From Kutzneria buriramensis (lineage in GTDB: Bacteria > Actinomycetota > Actinomycetes > Mycobacteriales > Pseudonocardiaceae): 64,000 nt of DNA. The DNA lies in NCBI RefSeq assembly GCF_003387475.1, contig NZ_QUNO01000006.1, forward strand, positions 310,001 through 374,000, read 5' to 3'. The notes under the pieces are model-generated. The model was not told the DNA's origin. It worked only from the letters and a program-made list of their open reading frames with translations, and did not search any database. The position numbers were made by a program, and so were the translations under genes. Positions 40,820 through 50,098 of the stretch are shown here, piece after piece (position 1 is the stretch's first letter; each line of letters opens with the position of its first letter).

Positions 40820-41778
40820 TGGGCGAGCCGTTGCTGGAGATGCGGTCCGCGACCGTCGACTACCGCACCGCGGGCGGGCTCGTGCCGGCCGTGCGCGGGG
40901 TCGACCTGCGCATCGACGCCGGTCAGACGCTCGGGCTGGCCGGGGAGTCGGGCTGCGGCAAGTCGACGTTGGCGATGTCGGTGCTGCGGCTGCTGCCGCG
41001 CAACGCCGTCGTCGGCGGCGAGATCCTGTTGGGCGGCGAGAACGTCACCGAGATGGGCTGGGGCCGGCTGCGGGCGGTGCGCTGGGCCGAGGCGTCGGTG
41101 GTGTTCCAGGGCGCGATGCACGCCCTGAACCCGGTGCAGCGCGTCGGCGAGCAGATCGCCGAGCCGATTCGCGTGCACGGCAAGGGGCCCGTCGAGCGGC
41201 GGGTCGGGGAGCTGTTGGAGCAGGTGGGCCTGCCGGCGCGGCGGGCCCGGGCGTACCCGCACGAGCTGTCCGGCGGGCAGCGGCAGCGGGTGATGATCGC
41301 CATGGCGCTGGCCTGCTCGCCGGGCCTGATCATCGCCGACGAGCCGACCACGGCCCTGGACGTGATGGTTCAGGCGCAGGTGTTGGCCCTGCTGTCGAAG
41401 CTGGTGGACGAGTTGGACATCGGGCTGCTGATGATCAGTCACGACCTGTCCGTGCTGGCGTCCACCTGTCAGCGGCTGGCCGTGATGTACGCGGGGCGGA
41501 TCGTGGAGCAGGGGCGGTCGGCCGAGGTGCTGCGGCAGCCGGCGCACCCGTACACCAAGGCCCTGGCCGCGGCGTTCCCGACCATCGGCGATCCCGCGTC
41601 CCGGCTGGCGCCGCGCGGGCTGGCCGGCGACCCGCCGGACCCCGCCCAGTTGCCCGCCGGATGCCCGTTCCACCCGCGCTGCCCGTCGGCGATGGCCGAG
41701 TGCTCGGTGACGGATGTGCTGCTGCGGCCGGCCGGCGAGGACCGGGTGTCGGCGTGTCTGCTGGAGGTTGAGCCGTGA
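40819..41778 (+). CDS. peptide ABC transporter ATP-binding protein, DppD-type
   Basis: A 319-residue ATPase. Walker A is GESGCGKST, the signature LSGGQRQRV, Walker B LIIADEPTTALD and the switch His is in LLMISHDLSV. The C-terminal oligopeptide/dipeptide extension has the Cys pair in CPFHPRCPSAMAEC, a putative Fe-S site in DppD/OppD proteins. Stop overlaps the next start (GTGA). Confidence 0.93.
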   Translation: MGEPLLEMRSATVDYRTAGGLVPAVRGVDLRIDAGQTLGLAGESGCGKSTLAMSVLRLLPRNAVVGGEILLGGENVTEMGWGRLRAVRWAEASVVFQGAMHALNPVQRVGEQIAEPIRVHGKGPVERRVGELLEQVGLPARRARAYPHELSGGQRQRVMIAMALACSPGLIIADEPTTALDVMVQAQVLALLSKLVDELDIGLLMISHDLSVLASTCQRLAVMYAGRIVEQGRSAEVLRQPAHPYTKALAAAFPTIGDPASRLAPRGLAGDPPDPAQLPAGCPFHPRCPSAMAECSVTDVLLRPAGEDRVSACLLEVEP

Positions 41779-42728
41779 CCCTGCTGCGTGCCGACGACGT
41801 GACCGTGCACTTCGGGGCGGCGCGGGCGGTGGACGGTGTCGAGCTGGACATCCGGGCCGGAGAGATCATCGCGCTGGTCGGGGAGTCCGGCTGCGGCAAG
41901 ACCACCCTGGCCCGGACCCTGTTGGGCTTGCAGACGCCCACGTCCGGGCAGGTGCTGTACGAGGGCGAGCCGCTGCCGTCCGGGATCCGCGGGCTGCGCG
42001 AGTACCGGCGGCACGCGCAGTTGGTGTTGCAGGACCCCACCGGCGCGCTGAACCCCCGGCACAGCGTGTACGAGGCCGTCGCCGAAGGCCTGCGCATCCA
42101 CCGCGTGCCCGGCGACGAGCGGGAGCTGGTCGCTTCCGCCTTGTCCCGCGCCGGATTGCGGCCGCCGGACCGGTTCTTCGGGCGCATGCCGCACGAGCTG
42201 TCCGGCGGCCAGCGGCAGCGGGTCGTCATCGCCGGTGCGCTGGCGCTGGACCCCAGCGTGCTCATCGCCGACGAACCGGTGGCCTCCCTGGACGCCTCCG
42301 TCCGTGGCGAGATCTTGGCTCTGCTGCTGCGGTTGCGCGACGAGCTGGGGCTGGCGGCCCTCGTCGTCACGCACGATCTGGGCCTGGCGTGGAACATCGC
42401 CGACCGGGTCGCGGTGATGTACCTGGGGCGGATCGTGGAGAGCGGGCCCGTGGAGCAGGTCCTCACCGCGCCCCGGCACCCGTACACCCAGGCGCTGCTG
42501 TCGGTGCTGCCGGAGTCGGAGACGCCGGCGACCGTGCTGGCGGGGGAGACACCCGATCCCAGCCGCGTGCCCGCCGGCTGCCGGTTCCACCCGCGCTGCC
42601 CGCTGCTGGCCGCCGGCCTGCCCGTCGAGGTGGCGACGCGGTGCCGGACCGTGGATCTGCCCATTGTGGACGGTGCCGCCGCCGGCGTCGCCTGTCACGC
42701 CGTGAGCGTGGCATCCAGCGCGAAGTAG
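41775..42728 (+). CDS. peptide ABC transporter ATP-binding protein, DppF-type
   Basis: A 317-residue ATPase with a GTG start overlapping the previous stop. Walker A is GESGCGKTT, the signature LSGGQRQRV and Walker B LIADEPVASLD. The C-terminal extension includes CRFHPRCPLLAAG. With DppD it powers the two-permease importer. The last 34 bases overlap the convergent methyltransferase gene, so the two operons share a 3' region. Confidence 0.92.
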   Translation: MTLLRADDVTVHFGAARAVDGVELDIRAGEIIALVGESGCGKTTLARTLLGLQTPTSGQVLYEGEPLPSGIRGLREYRRHAQLVLQDPTGALNPRHSVYEAVAEGLRIHRVPGDERELVASALSRAGLRPPDRFFGRMPHELSGGQRQRVVIAGALALDPSVLIADEPVASLDASVRGEILALLLRLRDELGLAALVVTHDLGLAWNIADRVAVMYLGRIVESGPVEQVLTAPRHPYTQALLSVLPESETPATVLAGETPDPSRVPAGCRFHPRCPLLAAGLPVEVATRCRTVDLPIVDGAAAGVACHAVSVASSAK

Positions 42729-43666
42729 GAGCCCGAGCCGGCAACGACCCGCTTGAGCGCGAAGCCGCCGTCGGTGAGCAGTTGGCGCCACTCCGACTCG
42801 CTGCGCTGGCAGCCGCCCAGCATGCCGAGCATCGTGACGTCGATCGACTTGGTTGGGTGCGGCTCGTCGCTCTCGGGCACCACCATGTCGATGATCACCA
42901 GGCGGGCGTCAGGCCAACCGGCCTTCCAGATGTTGCGCAGGATGCGCAGGCTGTCGGCGTTGTTCCAGTCCTGGAGCACCGCCGACAGCACATAGACGTT
43001 CGCAGTCGGCACCGTGTCGAAGAAGTCGCCGGCGACGACCTCCATCCGATCCGCCGGTGGTTCGGTGGGCACCACGCTCGGCAGGTCGAAGAGGATGCCG
43101 CGGCGGTCGGGATACCTGGCGAGCAGCTCCGTCAGCAGTGTGCCGTCCGCGCCGCCGGTGTCGGCGACCGTGGCTCCCCGGGGCAGGTCGAAGACGTCGA
43201 GCAGGTCGCCGCGGGCATCCTGCGTGAACGCGGCCATCGCCTCGTTCTGCAGCGCCGCCATGTCCGGGTGCTCGTTGACCCAGTCGAAGAACGGCTTGCC
43301 GTAGTAGATGCTCGCCGCCGGCTCGCCCGTCCGGACCGTGTCGAGCAGGTTCCCGAACGGCGCGTAGTGCGTCTGCCGGAAGTACCGGGCGACGCTGCGC
43401 AGCGGGCCGTCCGCCAGCGTGCGACCCAGCTCCGTCAGCTCGATCGTGCCGTCCTTCGTGCGGAAAACCCCGTGCTGCGCGAGGAAACGGATGATCCGCC
43501 CCAGCGCGTCCGGATCCGCGCCGACCTCCTTCGCCACGTCCTCCACGCCGCGCGGGCCACTGACCAGCGCCGTCGCCACGTCCAGTTCGGCCACCGCGAA
43601 CAGCGACTGGGAGAGCTGGAATCCACTGAGCAGCCCGAGCATCACCGCGACCGGGGGCAGTTCCAT
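42695..43666 (-). CDS. O-methyltransferase (family 2, plant-type fold)
   Basis: A 323-residue SAM-dependent O-methyltransferase. An N-terminal winged-helix dimerisation domain (FQLSQSLFAVAELDVATALVSGPRGVEDVAKEVGADPDALGRIIRFLAQHGVF) is followed by the Rossmann core with TVADTGGADGTLLTELL as motif I and VYVLSAVLQDWNNADSLRILRNI as the active-site region. It resembles enzymes that methylate polyketide or aromatic hydroxyls. The catalytic His found in many family members is a Gln (LQDW) here, which may alter or reduce activity. GGAAGG precedes the ATG at 43666. Confidence 0.88.
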   Translation of the reverse strand: MELPPVAVMLGLLSGFQLSQSLFAVAELDVATALVSGPRGVEDVAKEVGADPDALGRIIRFLAQHGVFRTKDGTIELTELGRTLADGPLRSVARYFRQTHYAPFGNLLDTVRTGEPAASIYYGKPFFDWVNEHPDMAALQNEAMAAFTQDARGDLLDVFDLPRGATVADTGGADGTLLTELLARYPDRRGILFDLPSVVPTEPPADRMEVVAGDFFDTVPTANVYVLSAVLQDWNNADSLRILRNIWKAGWPDARLVIIDMVVPESDEPHPTKSIDVTMLGMLGGCQRSESEWRQLLTDGGFALKRVVAGSGSYFALDATLTA

Positions 43667-43805
43667 GGTGCTTCGTCCTTCCGTGAGGTTCACGACCATC
43701 ACGTATGACCTGGCCCCTCGGCTCTGCCGCTGTTCGTTCGTTGCCGTTAGTGCTCCTGATCGAACACGCCTTTCGGATTACCGGTCGCGCACTACCGTTC
43801 GGGCC

Positions 43806-44315
43806 GTGACGTCACCCCACCACGCCGATCCCGCGCCGCGCCGGCCGTCTGCTCAGCCCCTGTACTTCGAGGCCCCCGACTACTACCGCCCCCAGGCCGT
43901 CGACGGTCCCGCCGTCTTTCTCGCCGGCGGCATCACCGGCGCCGGCCGCTGGCAGGACCATGCCGTCACCGTGCTGCACTCGCGGCCCGTGGTCGTCCTC
44001 AACCCCAACCGCGCCGCCTTCCCCATCTCCGATCCCGGCGCCGCGTGGGAGCAGGTCAGTTGGGAGCAGCACCACCTGCACCTGCCCACCGTGCTCACCC
44101 TTTTCTGGTTCCCCGCCAGCGTCACCGTCCAGCCCATCGCCATGTTCGAGCTGGGCCAGGCCCTCGGCGAAGGCCACCGCCTCGTCGTCGGCGCCCACCC
44201 CGGCTTTCCGCGCGAACCCGACGTCCACATGCTCTGCCAACTGGCCCGCCCCGGCCTGCCGGTCTATTCCGACCTCGACGACGTCCTAGCCGCCGCGCTC
44301 GCTCAGTTGACGTGA
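43806..44315 (+). CDS. nucleoside 2-deoxyribosyltransferase-like protein
   Basis: A 169-residue protein with a GTG start. AVFLAGGITGAGRWQDHAVTVL and the NPNRAAFPISD segment, followed by FWFPASVTVQPIAMFELGQALG and LVVGAHPGFPREPDV, fit the Nuc_deoxyrib_tr_2 family (nucleotide-binding/glycosidase-like). These cleave or transfer deoxyribose between nucleobases; many actinobacterial members may instead be nucleotide sanitisation proteins. Appears monocistronic. Confidence 0.82.
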   Translation: MTSPHHADPAPRRPSAQPLYFEAPDYYRPQAVDGPAVFLAGGITGAGRWQDHAVTVLHSRPVVVLNPNRAAFPISDPGAAWEQVSWEQHHLHLPTVLTLFWFPASVTVQPIAMFELGQALGEGHRLVVGAHPGFPREPDVHMLCQLARPGLPVYSDLDDVLAAALAQLT

Positions 44316-44323
44316 AACCGGGT

Positions 44324-44491
44324 TCATTTGTCCTTGCCGGAGAAAATGCCGACGAGGTTCTTCGCCACGTCGAGGTGGTCCTTCACCCGCGGATCGAGAA
44401 TGGTGAGCAGCGTGACCGGCAGATCGGCCAGAAACTCTTTGACCGCCTGAACCGCTTGGGCGAATCGTCGGTCACACATCCGCCGTGTGAC
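44324..44491 (-). CDS. small hypothetical protein
   Basis: A possible 55-residue product with a GTG start, VTRRMCDRRFAQAVQAVKEFLADLPVTLLTILDPRVK and a basic tail. It is amphipathic-helical and ends next to the convergent deoxyribosyltransferase-like gene. Longer in-frame extensions upstream look non-coding. The remaining ~210 bases up to the amidohydrolase gene hold no convincing gene. Low confidence. Confidence 0.3.
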   Translation of the reverse strand, partial: VTRRMCDRRFAQAVQAVKEFLADLPVTLLTILDPRVKDHLDVAKNLVGIFSGKDK

Positions 44492-44705
44492 CGGATCGGC
44501 CGGCCCGCACGACGAACGTAGCCGGTACACGGGGTGGTTGCGACCGCGTCCAAACGGCGGATCAATGTGCGCTTGGACGCCCCGTCGTCGACCGCCTTCA
44601 GCGCGACAGACTCCGAACGTGCTGTCAGTGGCGTCCTCGTCGTCGGGCATGCGGAGAGCATCGGGTCGGCCGGAAACAGTGTTGTCCCGGCCGACCCTCC
44701 GTCAA

Positions 44706-47700
44706 TCAGCCCGTGCAGCAGGAGTGGCGGCTGCCTGCCACGTAGTGCGGATCGTGCCACCAGAACTCGGCGTTGGACGGGTGGGCGGGCACCGGGGGCA
44801 GCATGCGGCTGGTGGCGATGCCGGTGGCGGGCGAGGTGAACGGCTTGAGCAGATCGTCCACAGTGAACAGTCGGCCGTTGCTGACGACGCTGCGGACGTT
44901 GGCGGCCTGTTTGATGTCGGAGAGGGGATCGCCGCCGAGGACGGACAAGTCGGCGTACGTGCCGGGGGCGATGCGGCCGAGGGGCTCACCCAGCAGCTCG
45001 GCGGAGTTGCGGGTGGCGGTCAGCAGGGCCTCGTACGGGGTGAGCCCGTACCGAACCATCGCCCGCAGGTTCATGTGCGTGCTGACGGCGGTGTGGTCGA
45101 TGGGCGAATCGGTGCCGGTGACGATGCGGCCGCCGCCACGGACGGTGGTGGCGATCTGTGCGACCTGTTTGGCCAGGTCGGCCAGGGTGGCGGTCTGGTC
45201 GGTGGTGGCCGCGGTGTGGGCGGCGGCCGCGAGGGAGGCGTACTCCCAGGCGGGGTAGAGGGTGGTGACCCGCCGGTCGGTGACGAGGCTGGGGTCCTCG
45301 CCGAACAGGGCACTGGACACGAACAGCGTCGGCGTTCGGCCGGCGCCGGTCCGGTTGAACAAGTCGATGACGTCCTGGTAGCCGGCGCCGAGCGCGCTGA
45401 CGGTGCGGGAGTAGCCGAGCCGGTTGGTGGCGCCGATGTGCTCCATGCCGTCGCCACCGAAGGCCAGCGCGGGATAGTGGTAGTGCGACGTCGCCAGCAC
45501 GCCGCGCTGGTGCGCCCACTCGATCACCTGCCGCTGCCACTCGGGCCGCAGCCGCACGTAGCACTTCATCAGGTCGTAGTCGAGCGCCCCGGCGCGTTCT
45601 AGTTCCAGCGCGAGCTGACGTTCGTCGTAGGTGGGCCGCATGAAGTTGTAGAAGATCCGGGAACCGTCGATGGCCTCGCCGGTGGCGAAGTAGCGCGGCC
45701 CGATCCGCTTGCCGGACTGGACGGACTCGCGTTCCTCGACCATGTGGTACGCGGGGCTGGCCGGCGACCGGGTGGTGGTGATGCCCAGCGACAGCCACAG
45801 CCGACCCTGCCGAGCGCCGTAGCTGTACCCCTGCATCTCACGGTGGTTGTGGATGTCGACGATGCCGGGCATCACGACGCCGTCGCGGGCGTCGATCACC
45901 TCGCCGTCGACGCCCGGGCCGCTGGGACGGACGGCGGTGATGCGGTGCCCCTCCACGATGACGTCCACATTGGACTGGAGGGTGGGGCTCTGGCCGTCCC
46001 AGAGCCTGCCGGCGCGGATCACCAGCCGCCCGCGCGGCTGGGAGTTGGTCCAGCTCAGCCCCACCGGAACGGTCCGCGGCGCGCCGCCGTCGACGCCGAT
46101 CAGCCGCAGCCGCCCGTTGTTCAGGTACAGCAGGTGCTGCGAGTCGCCGTGCCAGGTGGGGGCGTCGGTGACCTCGTCGTTGATCGGCTTCGGAGTCCCG
46201 GCGAAGGTCCCGTCCGGGTGCACATCGACGACGTGCAGCAGGCTGCCGAGGACGAAGGCCATCTTGGTGCCGTCGGGCGACCAGACCGGGCCGTCGTCGC
46301 CGCGGGTCTGTAGCGACCGCTGCGGCAGCGGGTCGACGTATCTGGCGGCGCCGGTGGCCCGGTTGACGAGCAGGATCTTGCTCAGGCCCTCGCGGAAGCG
46401 GGCCGAGTGCGGCACGACCGCAGCCAGCGCGATCACGCTGCCGTCGGGCGACCACGTGGGCTTGCCCGGCTCGAACGTCGCGGCGAACACGTTCTGCACC
46501 GCGCCGGTGGCGACCTCGACGGTGTGCAACGCGCCGGTCTGGTCCAGGAACGCCAGGAACTTGCCGTCACGGGACCAGGACCCGGAGACGGCGGCCGCGC
46601 CGGGCAGGTTGGTCAGCTGCCGGTCCTGGCCGGTGGCCAGGTCGCGCAGCCAGATGTCGAGCTTGCCGGCCCGGTCGGTGGAGTACGACAGGTACCGGCC
46701 GTCCGGCGACCAGGCCGGATCCGACTTCCACCAGTCGTCGCCGGTGAGCGGCTTCGGCGGCTGGCCGATGGTCATGGTGTAGATGTCGTTGAGCGCGCGG
46801 AAGGCGACCTGCCGGCCGTCCGGCGACAGCACCGGGCTCCCGATGCCGACGACCGGCTTCGGCCGCGGCGAGTCGAAGTCACGCCGGCGCTTGACGTACC
46901 GAGCCGGCTCGACGTCGACCGGCGCGGTGAACGCGATGGCGGCGGCCGCCCCGCCGGCCAGCGACCGCCGCCGCAAGGCGCCGTCCGCGCTGTACACGAA
47001 GTCGTTGCCGTGGAAGGAAACCCGGAACGGGAACACGTCCTCGCCGGTGACCAGCGGCTTTCCCGACACGTACAGCTCGGTGGTGGCCGGCGGGTTCGGG
47101 GGCGGGGGACCGGTGACCAGGTTGTAGACGAGGTCCTTGCCGTCAGGCGTCCACGTCGGGCCGTGCAGCAGCTGAGTGCCCGGCACGGTGATCGCGGTGC
47201 TGCGGCTGCCGTCGGCGACCGTGACGACGTCGATGCGGGTGCCGGCGGCCACGAAGGCGACCTTGGCGCCGTCGGGCGACCAGGCCGGCTCGTACTCCTC
47301 GACGGGAGTGTCGGTCAGCTGGGTGATCTTGTTGGTGGCCAGGTCGAGCAGGTGGATGCCGTAGCTGCCGGTGAGATCGGACGAGAAGACGATCGTGCGG
47401 CCGTCGGGCGAGAACCGCGGCTCGCGGTGGTCGAACGGCCCCTGCGTGAGCTGGCGTAACCCGGTGCCGTCGCGGCGGATCGTCCAGATGTTGAAGTTGC
47501 CGTCACGGTAGGACTGGAACGCCAGCGTCCGGCCGTCCGGCGACCAGTCCGGCTGGGCGATGTCCATCAGGTCGTCGGTGAGCCGCTTGGCCGCGCCGCC
47601 CGCGGCCGGCAGCAGCCACAGCACGCCGAGCAGGTCCATCGCGATCGTGGCGCCGTCCGGGGAGACCTGCCCGGCGACGTTGGTGCCCTGCCGGACCGCC

Positions 47701-47822
47701 AGCGGCGTCCCAGCTCGATCGGGCGCGCCGGCCGCGACCGGCGGACTGGGCAGTTCGATGCCGGTCAACGCGGCGGCGCCGGCGACGCCGGCCAGGAATT
47801 CCCGCCTGTTCACAGCGGACAT
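44706..47822 (-). CDS. Tat-exported beta-propeller (TolB-like) plus amidohydrolase protein
   Basis: A 1038-residue protein. NRREFLAG in the first ten residues is a Tat signal. Residues ~40-600 hold many PD40/WD40-like blades (SPDGRTLAFQS, SPDGRTIVFSS, SPDGAKVAFVA, SPDGRYLSYST, SPDGTKMAFVL). From ~610 the amidohydrolase domain starts: VDIHNH gives HxH at ~656-658, then a Lys in LMKCYVRL, SHYHY, HIGATN and TGTDSPID with the final Asp. This architecture is typical of secreted peptidase- or imidazolonepropionase-like proteins. Substrate unknown. Confidence 0.88.
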   Translation of the reverse strand: MSAVNRREFLAGVAGAAALTGIELPSPPVAAGAPDRAGTPLAVRQGTNVAGQVSPDGATIAMDLLGVLWLLPAAGGAAKRLTDDLMDIAQPDWSPDGRTLAFQSYRDGNFNIWTIRRDGTGLRQLTQGPFDHREPRFSPDGRTIVFSSDLTGSYGIHLLDLATNKITQLTDTPVEEYEPAWSPDGAKVAFVAAGTRIDVVTVADGSRSTAITVPGTQLLHGPTWTPDGKDLVYNLVTGPPPPNPPATTELYVSGKPLVTGEDVFPFRVSFHGNDFVYSADGALRRRSLAGGAAAAIAFTAPVDVEPARYVKRRRDFDSPRPKPVVGIGSPVLSPDGRQVAFRALNDIYTMTIGQPPKPLTGDDWWKSDPAWSPDGRYLSYSTDRAGKLDIWLRDLATGQDRQLTNLPGAAAVSGSWSRDGKFLAFLDQTGALHTVEVATGAVQNVFAATFEPGKPTWSPDGSVIALAAVVPHSARFREGLSKILLVNRATGAARYVDPLPQRSLQTRGDDGPVWSPDGTKMAFVLGSLLHVVDVHPDGTFAGTPKPINDEVTDAPTWHGDSQHLLYLNNGRLRLIGVDGGAPRTVPVGLSWTNSQPRGRLVIRAGRLWDGQSPTLQSNVDVIVEGHRITAVRPSGPGVDGEVIDARDGVVMPGIVDIHNHREMQGYSYGARQGRLWLSLGITTTRSPASPAYHMVEERESVQSGKRIGPRYFATGEAIDGSRIFYNFMRPTYDERQLALELERAGALDYDLMKCYVRLRPEWQRQVIEWAHQRGVLATSHYHYPALAFGGDGMEHIGATNRLGYSRTVSALGAGYQDVIDLFNRTGAGRTPTLFVSSALFGEDPSLVTDRRVTTLYPAWEYASLAAAAHTAATTDQTATLADLAKQVAQIATTVRGGGRIVTGTDSPIDHTAVSTHMNLRAMVRYGLTPYEALLTATRNSAELLGEPLGRIAPGTYADLSVLGGDPLSDIKQAANVRSVVSNGRLFTVDDLLKPFTSPATGIATSRMLPPVPAHPSNAEFWWHDPHYVAGSRHSCCTG

Positions 47823-47927
47823 GACGTTCCCACCCCCAAGTGAGCCGTTTCCGCCAGGCTAGATCAACTGGTGGAGGGTTCACCGGGCTTTGGCCCATCG
47901 GGCGGGCAAAGGCGACCTGATCGATCC

Positions 47928-48917
47928 TCAGCCGCGGCGTTCGTGGCGTTCGGTCGCCCGCTGCATCCGGGCGACGTGATCACGGAGGTAGTCGACGAGC
48001 TCCATCGGCTCCAGCACCTCGAACTCGAAGCCGAGCATGCTGATGAACACCGTCATGCCGACGAGCGAGTCCGCGCCCGCGTGCAGGATGCAGCTGCTGT
48101 CGTCGACCGGCTCCAGCTGGCCGGAGGTGGGCGTCACCTTCTCGGCGACCTCGTCGATCGGTGCGTGGATCAGGAACTTGCCCTCGAACTTGTACGCCCG
48201 GTTGGTCACGCCACGGGACACGTAGGTGGCGGCGTCGGCCGGCGGTGTGCGGGGCTGGAACCGAGGCCCGGTCGGTGTTTTCGGTTGGACCCGGTCCAGC
48301 CTGAAGGTCCGCCAGTCGGCGCGGTCGAGATCCCACGCCAGCACGTACCAGCGCCGCCCCATGTTGACGAGACTGTGCGGCTCGACCTGCCGACGGCTGT
48401 CGGCGCCGTCGTGGGTGCGGTAGTCGAAGCGCAGCCGCATGTGCTCCCGGCACGCGCCGGCGACGAGTGCCAGCACCTCGGCGTCCACGCTCGGCCCGTA
48501 CGAGGACGTGCTGACCACGACCGCTTGCAGCGCCGACACCCGGTGCCGCAACCGTGACGGCAGCATGTGCTCCAGCTTGGTCAGCGCGCGGATTGACGTC
48601 TCCTCGATGCCGGTGACGCTGCCGGCCGCGGCGGTGCGCAGGCTGATGGCGACGGCGACCGCCTCCTCGTCGTCCAACAGCAGCGGCGGCAGGGTGACGC
48701 CGACGCCGAGCCGGTAGCCGCCGGCGACGCCGGGGGAGGCGTCGACCGGATAGCCGAGGTTGCGCAGCCGGTCCACGTCGCGGCGGACGGTGCGGACGTC
48801 CACCTCGAGCCGGGTCGCGAGCTCGGCGCCGGTCCAGTCCTGACGGGCCTGGAGCAGCGACAGGAGGCGCAGCAGCCGCGCGGAGGTCTCCAACACGAAC
48901 GCCAGTCTGCCACCCAT
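47928..48917 (-). CDS. WYL-domain transcriptional regulator (YafY-type)
   Basis: A 329-residue regulator. The N-terminal DeoR-type HTH (ARLLRLLSLLQARQDWTGAELATRLEVDVRTVRRDVDRLRNLGYPV) is followed by a WYL domain (GRRWYVLAWDLDRADWRTFRLDRV) and a C-terminal extension. Such proteins sense nucleotides or nucleic acids and often control DNA-repair or defence genes. It is divergent, by ~41 bases, from the AlkZ-like protein, which it probably regulates. Confidence 0.9.
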   Translation of the reverse strand: MGGRLAFVLETSARLLRLLSLLQARQDWTGAELATRLEVDVRTVRRDVDRLRNLGYPVDASPGVAGGYRLGVGVTLPPLLLDDEEAVAVAISLRTAAAGSVTGIEETSIRALTKLEHMLPSRLRHRVSALQAVVVSTSSYGPSVDAEVLALVAGACREHMRLRFDYRTHDGADSRRQVEPHSLVNMGRRWYVLAWDLDRADWRTFRLDRVQPKTPTGPRFQPRTPPADAATYVSRGVTNRAYKFEGKFLIHAPIDEVAEKVTPTSGQLEPVDDSSCILHAGADSLVGMTVFISMLGFEFEVLEPMELVDYLRDHVARMQRATERHERRG

Positions 48918-48958
48918 TCCGGACTGACTCTGTCCGCAATGCCGCCTAGGCTGCCGCC

Positions 48959-50038
48959 ATGACCGTGCTGACCCGTCGAGCCCTCAACCGGGCCCTGCTG
49001 CACCGCCAACTCCTGCTGCGGCGGTGGAAGCTGTCCCCGGCCAGGGCGATCGAGCGGCTCGCCGGCCTCCAGGCGCAGGCGACGAACCCGCCGTACTACG
49101 CGCTGTGGACCCGGCTGGAGGGTTTCCGCCGCGATCAGCTCACTCGGCTGCTTACTGACCGGCGGGTCGTCCGGATCGCGTTGATGCGCTCGACCCTGCA
49201 CATGGTCACCGCCGACGACTGCCTGGCCTTCCGGCCCACACTCCAGTCCGTGCTGGACCTGTCCTACGCCCGCAGCGTGCACAGCCGGCACGTGCAGGGC
49301 ATCGACCTCGACGATCTGGCGAAGTTCGCCCGAGACCTCATCGAGGCCGACCCGATGACCAACGCCGACCTCGGCCGCGCGCTGAGCGACCGCTGGCCGG
49401 ATCGGGACGTGACGGCGCTGCTCAACGCCGTGCGCACGAAGCTCGCGGTCGTTCAGCTGCCGCCGCGCGGCGTGTGGGGCGTCGGCGGCCAGCCGACCGG
49501 CACCACAGCGGAAACCTGGCTCGGGCGGTCCCTCGCGCCCATCTCTCCGGACGATCTCGTGCTGCGCTATTTGGCGGCATTCGGTCCCGCCGGCGTGATC
49601 GACACCCAGACGTGGTCGGGCCTGACCCGGCTGCGGGAGGTCTTCGACCGGCTGCGCCCGCGGCTGCGGACCTTCACCGACGAGTCCGGCACGGAGCTGT
49701 TCGACCTCCCGGACGCGCGCCGCCCGCACCCGGACACCCCGGCGCCGGTGCGGTTCCTGCCGGAGTTCGACAACTCGCTGCTGTCCTATGCCGATCGGAC
49801 GCGGATCATCGCCACCGAGCACAAGCCGCACGTGTTCACCGTCAACGGCATCATCCGGGGCACGGTGCTGGTGGACGGATTCGTCGCCGCCACCTGGAAG
49901 CTCGCGCCGGACGCCCTGACGGTCACGCCGCTGGTACCCCTCAAAGAACGCGACGACGTCGAGGCGGAGGCCCACCGGCTGGCCGCCTTCGCCGACGCCG
50001 AGGTGCCGATCCGAGTCCTTGCCAAACCGGCAACATAG
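48959..50038 (+). CDS. winged-helix AlkZ-like DNA glycosylase-family protein
   Basis: A 359-residue HTH_42 protein. The family Q-x-Q motif is LAGLQAQATNPP, and RSTLHMVTADD and PPRGVWGVGG are other conserved blocks. AlkZ (Streptomyces) excises bulky or cross-linked bases, including those made by azinomycin-like drugs. The Q-x-Q element needed for catalysis is present. The WYL regulator beside it suits a damage-responsive role. Confidence 0.87.
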   Translation: MTVLTRRALNRALLHRQLLLRRWKLSPARAIERLAGLQAQATNPPYYALWTRLEGFRRDQLTRLLTDRRVVRIALMRSTLHMVTADDCLAFRPTLQSVLDLSYARSVHSRHVQGIDLDDLAKFARDLIEADPMTNADLGRALSDRWPDRDVTALLNAVRTKLAVVQLPPRGVWGVGGQPTGTTAETWLGRSLAPISPDDLVLRYLAAFGPAGVIDTQTWSGLTRLREVFDRLRPRLRTFTDESGTELFDLPDARRPHPDTPAPVRFLPEFDNSLLSYADRTRIIATEHKPHVFTVNGIIRGTVLVDGFVAATWKLAPDALTVTPLVPLKERDDVEAEAHRLAAFADAEVPIRVLAKPAT

Positions 50039-50098
50039 TTTGCCGGCGAGCCCGGCCGCGTCGCACGGTGTACGACTGAGACACCGAGGAGGGACGCG

